Shown here: positions 11,435 through 22,645 of the stretch, one piece after another
Numbering within the stretch: position 1 is the stretch's first letter
How the letters are laid out: every line of letters begins with the position of its first letter
NCBI RefSeq assembly: GCF_029407905.1
Contig: NC_073637.1
Span: 57,040,501 to 57,104,500 of the forward strand
Source of the DNA: Bubalus kerabau
Taxonomy: Eukaryota; Chordata; Mammalia; Artiodactyla; Bovidae
DNA: 64,000 bases
Direction of reading: 5' to 3'
Program-made: the position numbers and the translations under genes
The notes under the pieces: model-generated
The model's input: the letters and a program-made list of their open reading frames with translations, nothing else
What the model was told of the DNA's origin: nothing
Database searches by the model: none

Positions 11435-11565
11435 GGTATTATAGGCTCCATTTCCCATTTTCAGTGTGTCTATGACAAATTCTCCTGCCCATCTCTGCAA
11501 ACTAGCAGAGTATGGGAATTTTTTCAGCCTCAAAATACTGGAATTTGCTGTTTCCTCATCTATAT

Positions 11566-11640
11566 CAGTTCAGTTCAGTCGCTCAGTTGTGTCCAACTCT
11601 TTTCGACCCCATGAACCGCAGCACGCCAGGCCTCCCTGTC
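11566..11640 (-). mobile_element. Very short BovB-end insertion with perfect TSD
   Basis: Only 75 bp of the BovB 3' end (cagttcagttcagtcgctc to ggcctccctgtc). It is exactly bracketed by a perfect 12-bp duplication, cctcatctatat, at 11554-11565 and 11641-11652. It is therefore a bona fide, severely 5'-truncated retrotransposition. Confidence 0.92.
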
Positions 11641-11652
11641 CCTCATCTATAT

Positions 11653-13375
11653 ACTGAACTAATAATAGTACCTAGGACATAAAGCTACTTTGAAAATTCA
11701 GTGACATCATCGGTAGCACATGACATATACTGAATAGTCACTGCTGTTGTATTATGATTACTGTAAGCATCGTTATCATCATTTTTACAACGGCTTGTAG
11801 GTAAGGGAGAGTGTATCGAAGAGCTTGAAGAGTTCTTTGGTTTGATTCCATTCAGCTTATCAAATGTCCTAGCAAATACTAAGAACCTAACCGTGTACTT
11901 GGTGCTTGGTTTTCTGATGGGAATTATGACATTCAATGTACTTGAAAATGTAGACAACAAAACAAAACGTGAGATGTGCAGTCGTTTTTTCTTTTCAAAT
12001 GTGTGGCTTTCTGTTTTTGTCAAATGGCCGTATCTAGATCTACACAAGGAAATGTTTGCCAGTTCATTTTGCTGCCACTAACGGAGAGGTAAAGAGTCCA
12101 CAGCAGATATGTAAGCTAAAAGGGGCTGGGCTGTAGCTAAGTGTAGTTAATAGTTATACCTTGAATTAAAAATGTGACATTTAAAAACTTAGGTTCAGAT
12201 TCTAAGCGCACTTCCTTTCCTGAAAAGTTTTCCATTCAGAGTGCAATAAACGACATTTTGAATGAGAGCCGTTTCATTAAGTTGAGTTTTGGGAGTGATT
12301 AGAAAGGAAAGGAAAGGGAAATGATTGATTAATCTGTATAAAAATAGGCCCCATGCTGGGGTTTTTCCTTTTGCACTAATCCTCTGTGACATCTGAACCA
12401 AAAAAAAAGTAAAACCAATGCCATATGTGCAGAGCCTGCTGGTGCTGATTTTAAAACGCATGAAGAGTTGACCCAGATAATATTTTGCAGTTTTATTTTC
12501 ATTACAATGTCATTTTCATTTTCCATTTCTTCTTTCTGGCATGTTCTCTTCCTTCCATCTGTTTGCCCTGGAAAGAACGTGGCATGTGGAATAAGGGCTA
12601 TACCAATTTGCTTGAATGGAAAAAAAGGGGCGGACATTTGTAGAAGGCGATTTAATATGAGGTCTCTAGAGGTTGGGGACCTGGGACTCGCTATCTGTCC
12701 AAACATAGAACTAAATATATTTTGCTAAACCTAATTTCAGATGCAATATCACTCAAGTAATGAAGCTAGAATAAGCCTTCTCTTGGAATATTTCAAGGCA
12801 AAAATCAAATCCATAGCAACATCCCATTAGCACGGCGACCTTCTATCTATATGACACTGGTCTGTGACCAACATAATCCCCACTTTCCTTTTCCACTGTC
12901 TTTAGTCAGACAGGCGCAAGCTCCGATGATGCACAATTTGTCGAGCGTTTGTTAGGTGACCAGAGCTGCTGTCATGAGTTGGGGATCACGTCCTTCTGTT
13001 GACATCTGAGAAGCATTCTGAGGTCTCAGTTGGCAGTTCTGTTTGCTGAGTCCTTTTTTATCCAAGGGAGTTTACAGCAGTTTCAGAGGGAGGGCTGTTC
13101 CCTTGTCCTGTGTGGCGGCAACATTATTCAGGGAAACTGGATCTTCCCGCAGTTTTGGCTTCTTGTGCTCACCCCTGTGGCTGAGATAACGCAGGCTCTG
13201 CAAGCCTCTGCCAGGAAGATCTGATTTCTGCCCCGGCGACTGGCGGGCCTGACTGTTTTGAGAGATGGAGGCTGTGCCTGAACCTGATCCTGGGTTCCTA
13301 CCTGACATCAGTGCTTTTCCCCCGGTGTTTGCAGAGAAAGAAGAGGATTCAGGCTGAGGGGTTTTGGTCCTCTTT
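11653..13375. other. Non-coding, no recognised element
   Basis: 1.7 kb of largely unique sequence. Open frames at 11685-12047 (-), 12329-12706 (-) and 13072-13437 (-) show no domains, and their reading frames look like chance. Confidence 0.5.
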
Positions 13376-13416
13376 AGTGCAGTAGAGAGCAGGATCTCTC
13401 TACTAGTGCAGTAGAG
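13376..13416. repeat. Small direct and inverted repeat
   Basis: agtgcagtagag occurs at 13376-13387 and 13405-13416. Overlapping it, agtagagag (13381-13389) pairs with ctctctact (13396-13404), a 9-bp stem with a 6-nt loop. Confidence 0.7.
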
Positions 13417-13606
13417 TAGTTCAGGATCTGTGGGCAATGCCGTGGTCTCCTATATGGCCGAGCCCAGCTTACCAGGGATGGTGGAGGGGTTTTGTCTGTG
13501 CAGAGCTGGGGCCTTCTTGAGTTTGGGATGAGATTCTCCAGCTTTGCATTTCCAGCCTTTCTTTTCTCTTCTGTCTCAGTCACCACTTAACAGATCTGAA
13601 CCCAGT

Positions 13607-13704
13607 GTGTGCATGTGTGCTAAGTTGCTTCAGTCGTGTCCGACTCTTTGCAACCCCATGGACTGTAGCCCATCAGGCTCCTCTGTCCATGGGATTCTCC
13701 AGGC
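13607..13704 (-). mobile_element. Bov-tA SINE, truncated, with TSD
   Basis: Only the Bov-A half is present. Flanked by aacccagt at 13599-13606 and 13705-13712, so the truncation happened at insertion. Confidence 0.88.
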
Positions 13705-14040
13705 AACCCAGTAATGCTCCTCATTTGTTGTTTCAGCAGCTCTTTACTGATGTGCTAGCCAGTGAGCCAGGCACTGGAATACAACAGTAAACCAGGAGCT
13801 CCACATACGTGTGTGATGTGATGTGTTTCTGGGGAAGGTGCTGAGTCCCCTGAGTGCACCGAGGAGGACCATGGAACCCAGACTTTGGGGTTCTGGAAAT
13901 GGTCTTGGGGAAATAATGCTAGACTGACACTTATAAAGGGTAAAACTAGGTTTTTAAGTGTGAAGACACTCAAGGATCTGAATTTTACATGCCATTGCTG
14001 TTAACTTTAGTACTACGTACTTTCTTGTTATGCTTTACCT

Positions 14041-14238
14041 GCTAAGTCATGTCCCTCTCTTTTAAGACCCCCATGGACTGTAGCCCGCCTGGCTTCTCTG
14101 TCCATGGGATTTCCCAAGCAAGAATAATGGAGTAGGTTGCCATTTCCTTCTCCAGGGAATCTTCCTGACCCAGGGCTCCAACCCAAGTCTCCTGCATTGG
14201 CAGGTGGATTCTTTATCACTGAGCCACCAGGGAAGCCC
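14041..14238 (-). mobile_element. Bov-tA SINE
   Basis: Reverse copy with both halves, ending 'gagccaccagggaagccc'. 'gtactt' is repeated near both flanks. Confidence 0.88.
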
Positions 14239-14492
14239 TGTGTACTTCCTTTGGAGTTTAAGTTCTATTGTCATGGCTACCATGTTGCAGTTAACATGAC
14301 TCTTTCCTCTGCTAGGATGTGAGCCTCTTTAGGATGTGGACCATGTTTTTCCCCCTTCTTTCCTTCCTTCTTTCATTCTTTCCATCCTCCGCATTTTGTT
14401 TTTTATTTTAAATTATTTGTGCTGCCTTATTTCTTTCTTTTTAAATATTATGTATTTAATATATTGCCCATAAAAAACAGATATAACACGTG

Positions 14493-15181
14493 TAAGCTAT
14501 GCCATGCTGTGCCATGCTAAGTTGCTCTGTCGTGTCAGACTCTTTGTGACCCCATGGACTATAGCCCACCAGGCTCCTCTGTCCGTGGGATTCTCCCGGC
14601 AAAAATGCTAGAGTGGATTTCCGGTCCCTCCTCCAGGGGATCTTCCCGACCTAGGAAGCCGATCCACATCTCTTCAGTTCAGTTCAGTCGCTCAGTCATG
14701 TCCGACTCTTTGTGACCCCATGAATCACAGCACGCCAGGCCTCCCTGTCCATCACCAACTCCCAGAGTTCACTCAGACTCACATCCATCGAGTCCGTGAT
14801 GCCATCCAGCCGTCTCATCCTCTGTCGTCCCCTTCTCCTCCTGCCCCTAATCCCTCCCAGCATCAGAGTCTTTTCCAGTGAGTCAGCTCTTCGCATGAGG
14901 TGGCCAAAGTACTGGAGTTTCAGCTTTAGCATCATTCTTTCCAAAGAACACCCAGGACTGATCTCCTTTAGAATGGACTGGTTGGATCTCCTTGTAGTCC
15001 AAGGGACTCTCAAGAGTCTTCTCCAACACCACAGTTCAAAAGCATCAATTCTTCAGCGCTCAGCCTTCTTCACAGTCCAACTCTCACATCCATACATGAC
15101 CACAGGAAAAACCATAGCCTTGACTAGACATCTCCTGTATTGGCAGGTGGGTTCTTTACTGCTAGTGCCACTTGGAAAGCC
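14493..15181 (-). mobile_element. Bov-tA SINE split by a BovB insertion
   Basis: The Bov-A half lies at about 14513-14672 and the tRNA-derived head at 15128-15181 (catctcctgtattggcagg to cttggaaagccc). The two halves are separated by the BovB piece at 14673-15127. 'taagctatgc'-like sequence flanks the whole element at 14493 and 15187. Confidence 0.82.
14673..15127 (-). mobile_element. BovB LINE 3' fragment nested in a Bov-tA
   Basis: Reverse BovB 3' end (cagttcagttcagtcgctc to catagccttgactag). Flanked by acatctc at 14666-14672 and 15128-15134, a TSD inside the older SINE. The antisense frame 14696-15013 is the C-terminal part of BovB ORF2 (motifs ARRSNQSILKEIS-like and LMLKLKLQYFGHLM), broken and non-functional. 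Confidence 0.9.
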
Positions 15182-15187
15182 CTTATA

Positions 15188-15448
15188 TAAGCTATGCTAT
15201 GCTATGCTATGCTAAGTCACTTCAGTCGTGTCCTACTCTGTGTGACCCCATAGACAGCAGCCCACCAGGCTCCTCCGTCCATGGGATTGCCATTTCCTTC
15301 TCCAATACATGAAAGTGAAAAGTGAAAGTGAAGTCGTTCAGTCGTGTCCGACTCTCAGCGACCCCATGGACTGCAGCCTACCAGGCTCCTCCATCCATGG
15401 GATTTTCCAGGCAAGGGTACTGGAGTGGGGTGCCATTGCCTTCTCCGA
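15188..15448 (-). mobile_element. Bov-A2 SINE
   Basis: Reverse dimer with the typical 'catgaaagtgaaaagtgaaag' linker (15306-15327) between monomers. The second monomer ends 'gccattgccttctcc'. (CTATG)n-like repeats precede it. Confidence 0.9.
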
Positions 15449-15945
15449 TATATAATCTATAGAAAATAATAATAAAGCAGGCACTGTGACCCATCTTCTG
15501 CTGTAAGAATTACCACCACTGAAGCTGCCTACAGGCTCTTCCAGATCTCATTCTCGGCCTTTCCCCAGAGGTAACCACTACATTGAAATGTGTGTTTTAT
15601 CAATTCCTTTCATTTTAAAAATAATCTCTACCACCTTAGGTATGTGCCTCTACAAATATGTTGGAGCCCAAGGGTAAAATTTAAACATGGAGCTGTTTGC
15701 CTTTGTGCTCTCCCTAAGTCGCACAGGGCCTAGAACTTAAGAGGTCCTCATTGGATGTTTGTGGACAGATGGATTTGCCCTTGTAGAGCCTGGAAGATAT
15801 CTTTGTGATGCTATACACCAAGGAGATACTGGAATTCAGTTTTAGTCAGTTTGTTCCTTTTGAGCCTTGTTGGTTTTGTTCCTTTGGGATGCTTATGGAT
15901 GTAGGTCACAGAAATGAGTCACATACTGTTTAATTGTTTAGGGAG
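15449..15945. other. Non-coding, no recognised element
   Basis: Unique sequence. Nothing supportable was seen. Confidence 0.5.
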
Positions 15946-15956
15946 ACTTCCTACTT

Positions 15957-16168
15957 GGGCTTCCCTGGTGGCTCAGTGGTAAAGAATCCACCTGCCAATG
16001 CAGGAGACGTGGGTTGGATCCCTGAGTCAGGAAGATCCCCTAGAGAAGGAAGTGGCAACTCACTCCAGTATTCTTGCCTGGGAAATCCCATGGACAGAGG
16101 AGCCTGGCAGGCTACAGTCCACGGGGTTGCAAAGAGTCAGACACGACTTAGCAACTAAACAACAAACA
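15957..16168 (+). mobile_element. Bov-tA SINE with 11-bp TSD
   Basis: Full-length forward copy ending in an A/C-rich tail (actaaacaacaaacaa). A perfect duplication, acttcctactt, lies at 15946-15956 and 16169-16179. Confidence 0.95.
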
Positions 16169-16179
16169 ACTTCCTACTT

Positions 16180-17170
16180 ATCCTCTTCATTTCACTGCCA
16201 TGCAAACAACTGTCCAGTGGTCCTAAAGAGAGTGGCCTTAATGTTTTTTTCATAATCTGTTTTGCCTTTCCATTCCATTGTGGCTTTTCTTAGAACAGTG
16301 TGGAATGGGGAGGAGAGAGGTGGAGAGACTAAGGAACACTGAGTACACTTGAATTAAAAGTTAACTTGCGTCGGGGGGTGGGGCAGAGGAGCGGGGCTAG
16401 CAAAGGGTTGGCTGGGGAACGCGTGCTCCGTGCCAGATGTCACTTTGAGTTGAGAGCCTGGGGAAGGTTCCATTAAACAAATCCATGGAAATGCAGAGCA
16501 TAATTTGTGTGCAGAGCATAATCTGATGGTGAGAGAGCTTCATTCTTTTTAAATGCCAGGCACCACACAAGAACCAGCAGAGAACATTTTCAGGGGGACA
16601 TTCAAAAACATTTTGTTCAGAAGCTTGAGAGTCTCAGTAGTTTTCAGTGGGTTAAACAATGGGGTGAGGTGACCTTTGGAGCTTGCTGCTGGGAGCTCAG
16701 CTTGTTTGCAGAATGCTTGGCCTCTGCCCAGGGAGCACCCAGCTCTGAAGGCGCAGTGGGAGCATGGCGTCTGGGTGAAGTCCCCTCCCCAGAGGTGCCA
16801 GGCTCTGCTGGCCTTGATCAGGTGTCCCAGGGCGAGAGTGCAAGAGCTGGTTCACCTGCCTCACACCTGCTTTCCTCCTAGCCCATCCCTCCGCTCATCC
16901 AGATATCCTCTTTTGTGTTGCCAGGTCCTTGCCAGAAACATTTCCATGTGACTTCATTTTTCCCTCTCTCCCCGATTTTCACTTTAGTTTCTTGAACACA
17001 GGTCTGAATTTAAACAAACCCCGTGAGACTTTTCATTGCTCCATTTGCTTGCTTTTGTTCTAACACTCTGTACAGATGCCAGGAATTGCCAGAATTTACC
17101 CAGCTTGTTTGTTTTTATTTTGTTGACATTTGTGCTTGCAAATAAAAAATATTTGCGTTAAAGATTGATT
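16180..17170. other. Non-coding, no recognised element
   Basis: About 1 kb of unique, moderately GC-rich sequence. Open frames at 16669-16951 carry no domain. Confidence 0.5.
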
Positions 17171-17378
17171 GCGTGCTCAGTTGCTCAGTCATGTCTGATT
17201 CTCTGTGACCCCATGGATTGTAGCCTGCCAGGCTCCTCTGTCCATGGAATTTTCCAGGGAAGAATACTGGAGTGGGTTGCCATTTCCTTCTCCAGGGGAT
17301 CTTCCTGACCCAGGGATCAAACCCGGGTCTCCTACATTGACAGGTGGATTCTTTACTTCTGCACCACCTGGGAAGCCC
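17171..17378 (-). mobile_element. Bov-tA SINE
   Basis: Complete reverse copy, from gcgtgctcagttgctcag to cacctgggaagcc. Confidence 0.9.
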
Positions 17379-17610
17379 CCTTACAGCCTACTTTCCAGAA
17401 AATATTACACAGTGGTGAAGGTAGCATTGGTCTTGGAGCATGGTCAATCCATTCTGATTAGAGAATTCAATTTTTCACATAGTCCTCGGGCCATATGAGA
17501 AGCATTTTTTCCTTTCGTTTGGCAGAGATAATTACGGTACATATGGCCATTTCAGTTGTTCTTTTGTGTGGGTAGCACTGCAGTCAAGTGTGTAACATAA
17601 GATCAACGTG

Positions 17611-17816
17611 AACGTGTTCGTCGCTCCGTTGTGTCCGACTCTTTGCAATCCCATGGACTAGCCCACCAGACTCCTCTGTCCATGTAATTCTCCAAGCAAA
17701 AATACTAGAGTAGGTTTCCATTCCCTTTTGCAGGGGATCTTCCCAACCCAGGGGTCAAACCTGGGTCTTCTGCATTGCAGGCAAATTCTTTACCATCTGA
17801 ACCACCAGGGAAGCCC
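17611..17816 (-). mobile_element. Bov-tA SINE
   Basis: Complete reverse copy. 'gtgtaa' sequence recurs on both sides, suggesting a worn TSD. Confidence 0.88.
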
Positions 17817-17989
17817 AGTGTAAGATGAGGTGTCTTAATATTTAACTTGCTCTGTGCTTTTCCTGTTTTAAATCCTTTTGTACAACTGGGGTTTTAAATG
17901 ATTTTGAATCTATGCAGTTAACTTTGTGAACCTAAGAGCTACGTGGAGAGGAACTCTGTAGGCAGGGCTCTTCCCCCCTTAGATACAGC

Positions 17990-18790
17990 CCAGCTCCAAA
18001 CTGTAACAGTCACCTGCCTGGCCTTCCCACCTCCAGTCCCTCCTGCAGATTTCACTGCTGCAAGATCTCCATAAAACATCAGTGTATTCATAATAAGGCC
18101 CTGTTCAAAACTCGCCATGGCTCCCTCTTGCCTTCAGAGTAAAGGTCCTTGTTGTTGTTCAGTCGCTAAGTCATGTCCAACTTTCTGCAGCATGCCAGGC
18201 TTCCCCGTCCTTCACTATGTCCCAGAGTTTGCTCAAACTCATGTCCATTGAGTCAGTGATGCCATCCAACCATCTCATCCTCTGCCTCCTTCTTTTCCTT
18301 TTGCCTTCAATCTTTCCCAGCATAGGCCCTTAGCATAGCTTTACATTCTTCAACTCTCTTCAACTCACCTTTGTGGCTGCATTTTCTCATCTGATCACTA
18401 TATCCCAGCCAAAGAAGGGGTTCAATATATTCTAAATATGCCCTGTGTTTTCCTTCCTCTGGGTTTAAGTTCATACCACCCCCTTCACCAAAAGTCCACT
18501 CCCTTCTGTACCCGCAGAACTTGATCAAGTTCTCCCGACTGCTCAAGGCATCTCTCCCTTGACATTGTCCCTGCCCTCTTCTGCTCACACAGCCGAGAGG
18601 ATTTCTTCCTCCTCTGTGGTCCCCTAATGCCCTCTCTCTGTCTTGCACTCAGTATGTCCTCTCATCTCCTAGTTGTTTGTCTCTGAAGCTCGTCTCCTCC
18701 TGAGAAGAGCCTTGAGCCCTGGAACCATACTTCTCCTTGTTTCCTCCCCCGAGTGCCTGTGCACAGCTCAACACACATTTGAGTTGAATG
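17990..18790 (+). mobile_element. L2 LINE fragment interrupted by BovB end
   Basis: Recognisable L2 3' sequence: 'ccctgttcaaaactcgccatggctccc' region at 18100, 'cttcagagtaaaggtcctt', and after the insertion 'cagccaaag', 'ctccttgtttcc' and 'cctgtgcacagc'. The BovB piece at 18150-18325 splits it, with ggtcctt/ggccctt as a likely TSD. Confidence 0.6.
18150..18325 (-). mobile_element. BovB LINE 3' fragment
   Basis: Reverse copy from 'gttgttcagtcgctaagtc' to 'caatctttcccagcat'. It is truncated and sits within the L2 at 17990-18790. Confidence 0.85.
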
Positions 18791-19099
18791 CTATCATTTT
18801 GGTTTCCAGCTCTTAGATCATTGTGAGTTCTGATGACAAGGTCCCAAGCAGAGTGGACAAAGAAGAAAGCCAACTCTGGAGTCAGACTGACTAGCTCTGC
18901 TGTTACCAGCTCCGTGACTTGGAGCAAGTTCCATCGCCACTCAGAACCTCAGTTTCTTCTTTTACACCCTGTATGTCTTTAGAAAAAATGTCTTTAGATT
19001 CAAGAAAATATCAGAGGTAGATGAAGTAGGCTTTTAGTACACGACGGCTAGTAACCTTTGTGTCCGACTCTGTCATCTGTTGCATTAGTTATCCCTTCA
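18791..19099. other. Non-coding; possible MIR remnant
   Basis: 'ctctggagtcagactgac' and 'gttaccagctccgtgacttgg' at about 18865-18930 resemble the middle of a forward MIR. Confidence 0.45.
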
Positions 19100-19400
19100 A
19101 GGTCTGTGTAATCTCTAGTCTGCCATCAGCACCAGGCCGTTCATGCTTTCATCTGTGTCATTAATAAGGCATGTTAATAGGATAAGGGCAGATACAAAGC
19201 CAGGTGACATGTTACTAGAGATTTCCCTCGAGGTTGGCAGGCAATCCATTAGTCAACATCCTGTGGGTCCTGAACTGTGCTGCCATCCAGTTCCCATTGG
19301 CAGCCTTGTTCATAAGACTTTCCGAAATGTTGTGGCCAATTGCCTGCGGAATCCCAGGTAACCCATTTGTGTGGCCGCCCCAAATCACAACACCGTCAGG
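19100..19400 (-). pseudogene. Decayed CR1/L3-type LINE reverse transcriptase fragment
   Basis: Read on the - strand, about 19160-19240 translates to SREISSNMSPGF...LLTCLIND. This aligns with the CR1/L3 RT block 'WREV-SGVPQGSVLGP-LFN-FIND'. On the + strand the DNA matches an old amniote-wide repeat consensus in order: 'cattaata', 'actagaga-ttccctcgaggttg', 'atccatta', 'gtgggtcc', 'catccag', and 'tgcctg...atcccaggta'. It has in-frame stops and a very old substitution load. Known from memory, not searched. Confidence 0.6.
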
Positions 19401-19825
19401 AAAGGAATGAAATTTTTTTTATGACTATAGTCATAGGACTTCTCTTTCTGGCTTATACTTACTTTATGAAGGAACCTTTCCTACAGTTTTACTGGAGATC
19501 AACACCAAATGTAGCAGTCTGTGATTTCCAGGATTTATCTTTTCTCTGCTTTGATAACCTCTGTACTTTTTGTTCATCACCAACCAGCTACATCTCTTCC
19601 TTTCTGATTTCCCCAAAATTGGTGGTAGTTCCACAATCATATCTGTAAGTTCTTTTAGTACTTTCCTTCACTCAGTAAATATTCTTCCGAGTCTCCTCTG
19701 TCAGGTACAGTGTTTAGTTTTGGGGGATACAGTGATGAAGAAGACAGAGGTCTTCCCAAACTGCATGGTTTTTGCGTGCTAAATTTGGGGCTGAAAACTT
19801 GAATTTTAAGAAAGTTAGGCATATG
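19401..19825. other. Non-coding; short L2-like stretch
   Basis: About 19665-19750 ('cactcagtaaatattc', 'gggggatacagtgatgaag') resembles L2. The remainder is unique. Confidence 0.45.
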
Positions 19826-19835
19826 GGTAGGTAGG

Positions 19836-20055
19836 CATGCGTGTGTACTCAGTTACTTCAGTCGTATCTGACTCTGTGCAACCCTATAGACTGTAGCCCA
19901 CCAGGTTTCTCTGTCCATGGGATTCTCCAGACAAGAATACTGAAGTTGGTTGTCATGCCCTCCTTCAGGGGATTTTCCCAACCCAGGGATCAAACCCATA
20001 TCTCCTGCATTGCAGGTGGATTCCTTACCACTGCCACCACCTGGGAAGCCCTATT
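19836..20055 (-). mobile_element. Bov-tA SINE with 10-bp TSD
   Basis: Complete reverse copy. The duplication ggtaggtagg lies at 19826-19835 and 20056-20065. Confidence 0.92.
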
Positions 20056-20179
20056 GGTAGGTAGGATTGGAGGGAATATTTATCCTAACTGTAAAGAACA
20101 ACAGGCTGTCAACCCAAACTGAAAGGAGAGAAAGAGGAAGGTAACTCAGTCGAGAGCCTTTCCAGGCGCCCTTGCTGAA

Positions 20180-20890
20180 TACTCAGTATGGAGGAACTTT
20201 CAGTGTTATGAAATCTTTCAAGGCCATAGCAGCTACTGTGTATTCAGTGCTGCATTAGACACGGGTGCAGTCATAGAGGAGCCCTCAAGGATCTGACAAT
20301 GGGCTGGAAAATTACAGACGGTTGCAGTGCAATGAAATGAATGCTCATTAAAATTCTGGGTGGGGTGAGAACATAAAGGAAGGGCTTCTGATCTCTTTCC
20401 TGAAGGAGTTAAAGGTTAAAGCTAAGCTGAGACCTGAAGAACAGGTAGTAGTTAGCCAGGCCCAGAGGGAAAGAAAACTCATCGTTCTAGGTGGAGGGAA
20501 CAGCTTTTGTGAAAACTTGGAGTCCAGAGATGGTTGTGCTGCCTTCCAGAAATGTCGATGGTTCCACCAGCCGGGGTGCAGTTGTGGCAGTCGGGACAGA
20601 TTCTATGGACGGCTTGTAGATTATGCATTCAAGTTTGGACTTTATCTCCAGGACACGAGCACCATTAAGGGTTTCAACAGGGGAATCACCTAATGAGATT
20701 TATGCTCTGGAGCAGCCTGCAAGATGGAGTGCTCGGGGCCACGATGAGCAGCTGGATTACAGTGGGTGGTGGTGTCATAATTCTGGTAAGAAATGATTGT
20801 GGCCTGGGGTGGAGCGTTCAGGATGGGAAGAAGCAGACAGATCACGGAAGTTACTACAGACAGATTCGAGCAGATGGCTGCAATCTATAG
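20180..20890. mobile_element. L2 LINE fragment
   Basis: Colinear with the same long L2 consensus seen at 46.9 and 56.2 kb: 'gtgtattcagtgctgcattag', 'gctgagacctgaagaacagg', 'aacagcttttgtgaaaac', 'gtttggactttatctccagg', 'ggggaatcacctaatgag'. Confidence 0.6.
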
Positions 20891-20920
20891 TTAAATAGTG
20901 AAAACCAGAGCCATTTACTG

Positions 20921-21110
20921 TAGTGGTTCTCAGACTTTAGCATGCATAAAAGATCGCCTGGGCATTTGTAAAACTGTGTGTTACGGGAATGACTTGAGGA
21001 AATGTCAGTGGGCAGATTGGGGATGTAAGTGAAGAATCTGTGTTTTCAGCAAGTGTCCAGGTGACACTGATGCAGACGGGCCTCAGCCCACGCCGTCAAA
21101 AGCCCTTCTA
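20921..21110. mobile_element. MER5-type hAT DNA transposon
   Basis: Begins 'gtagtggttctcagactttagc' and continues with 'agaatctgtgttttcagcaag' and 'ccaggtgacactgatgc', which are MER5-family landmarks. Confidence 0.65.
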
Positions 21111-21194
21111 TGAGAGGTTTTAAGCTGGCAGTCTCTTAAGCGTATCCATGATAGTTAACTTCTCATTTAAGAATGAAGCGTCAATCCTATTTTT

Positions 21195-21513
21195 AAAAAT
21201 GTGTGTATTTAATTATTTATTTTCGGCTGTGCTGGGCCTTTGTTGCTGCACCGGCTTTTTCTCTGGTTGCCGTGAGCAGGACTCTCATTGTGGGGGCTTC
21301 TCTTGTGGAGCACAGGCTCTAGGGCACTGGGGCTTCAGTCGTTGTGGCCCTTTGAGTTATTGCAGTCCAGGCGCTGAAGCACAGGCGCCGTAGTTGTGGC
21401 TCACAGGCTTAGCGGCTCTGAGGCGTGTGGGATCTTCCTGAATCAAGGCTGGAACCCGTGTCTCCTGCATTGGCAGGCAGATTCTTTACCACTGCACCAT
21501 CAGGGAAGCCCCA
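21195..21513 (-). mobile_element. CHR-type cetartiodactyl SINE
   Basis: In + strand reading: 'ggctgtgctgggcctttgttgc' ... 'aggcgtgtgggatcttcctg' ... 'accactgcaccatcagggaag'. Near full length. A worn TSD ('cctatttt'/'cctattatttt') flanks it. The frame 21148-21393 is a by-product of the element. Confidence 0.88.
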
Positions 21514-21648
21514 GTCCTATTATTTTTGTTGAGAATAGGTGAGTGGCTCAGCCTGATGGGTTCAGGTGCTAAAAAAATTTAAAAAGAGCTGTCTCCTGGC
21601 TAGTGTGGTCTGTGTTCACTAATTGTTTGCTCTCTGGTAAGCGATGCG

Positions 21649-21850
21649 GGGCTTCCCAGGTGGCTCGGTGGTAAGGAATCCACCTGCAATGCAGGACACG
21701 CGGGTTTGATCCCTGAGTTGGGAAGATCCCCGGAGGAGCAAATGGCAACGCACTTCATTATTCTTGCCTGGGAAATCCCATGGACAGAGGAGCGTGGTGG
21801 GCTACAGTTCATGGAGTTGCAGAGTCAAACATGACTTAGTGACTAAAACA
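21649..21850 (+). mobile_element. Bov-tA SINE
   Basis: Full-length forward copy, from gggcttcccaggtggctc to cttagtgactaaaac. Confidence 0.9.
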
Positions 21851-22069
21851 AGGGAGGCAGAACAGAGGGTGATAATCTTATTAAGACTCCTACAGCAGAT
21901 GGTTTGTAAATGAATTTTCCAAGGTTTCAGCAAGCCCTTTGCTTGAGCAAGCCAGCAACCACTTACGAGGAAAATAAAATCTCCCAGCTCTTGGTGCAGG
22001 TGTGCATTCTTAGTGTTCAGGGCATATTTTGATGTGTATTATTGTGGTATTTCTCAAGCTTAAATGTCC

Positions 22070-22240
22070 ACCTTCAAATCCCAGCTTCACTATATACAAG
22101 CTGTGTAATCTTGAGCAAGTTACCTGTTCTCTCCTTCTGTCATCTGTAAAATGGGAGTAAAATTGTACCTGTCTCATGGACTTGATATGTATTAAATGAG
22201 AATAGGTGTACAGCACATTGACAGCGTGTGACCATAATAA
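22070..22240 (+). mobile_element. MIR SINE
   Basis: Forward MIR landmarks in order: 'caaatcccagcttcac', 'aagctgtgtaatcttgagc', 'tcatctgtaaaatgggag', 'gtacagcacattgac'. Confidence 0.75.
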
Positions 22241-22474
22241 GCCATTTCTAATCATTACTGGGATCTGTAATAAACTCATGAATTAAGAGTTTCATCATGT
22301 AATAGTCTTCACCTTATTTAAGTCATGGTGCTTTAGAAAAACACATTTATGGAGCCCATATGCAAGAATGCTTTGAGAAACTTAATATTTAGCAACACAT
22401 ACCAAACGTGGGGTTAAGTCAGCCAATAAGTAATAATGCTGAATATTAATACATGAATAGTAATATTAATGCAG

Positions 22475-22610
22475 TTATCACAGTCCCCATTATGTCACTG
22501 AATCCTCACAACGGTCCCATACAGCCAGCATGGGATCCCTTTTTAGAGTGAGGAAACTGAGTCGTAAAGAGATTAATCAATCACCAAGGTCACACTGGCA
22601 TTAAATGAAA
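22475..22610 (-). mobile_element. MIR SINE
   Basis: Reverse MIR: 'cactgaatcctcacaac', 'gtgaggaaactgagtc', 'ccaaggtcacactgg'. Confidence 0.65.
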
Positions 22611-22645
22611 GATCAGATATCTTCTGTCAGAACTCACCAATGCTG

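Noticed and set aside
15957..16168. tRNA-like heads of Bov-tA elements as possible tRNA genes
   Set aside because: They are SINE promoters derived from a tRNA; they do not fold as a complete tRNA and are part of full SINEs with TSDs.
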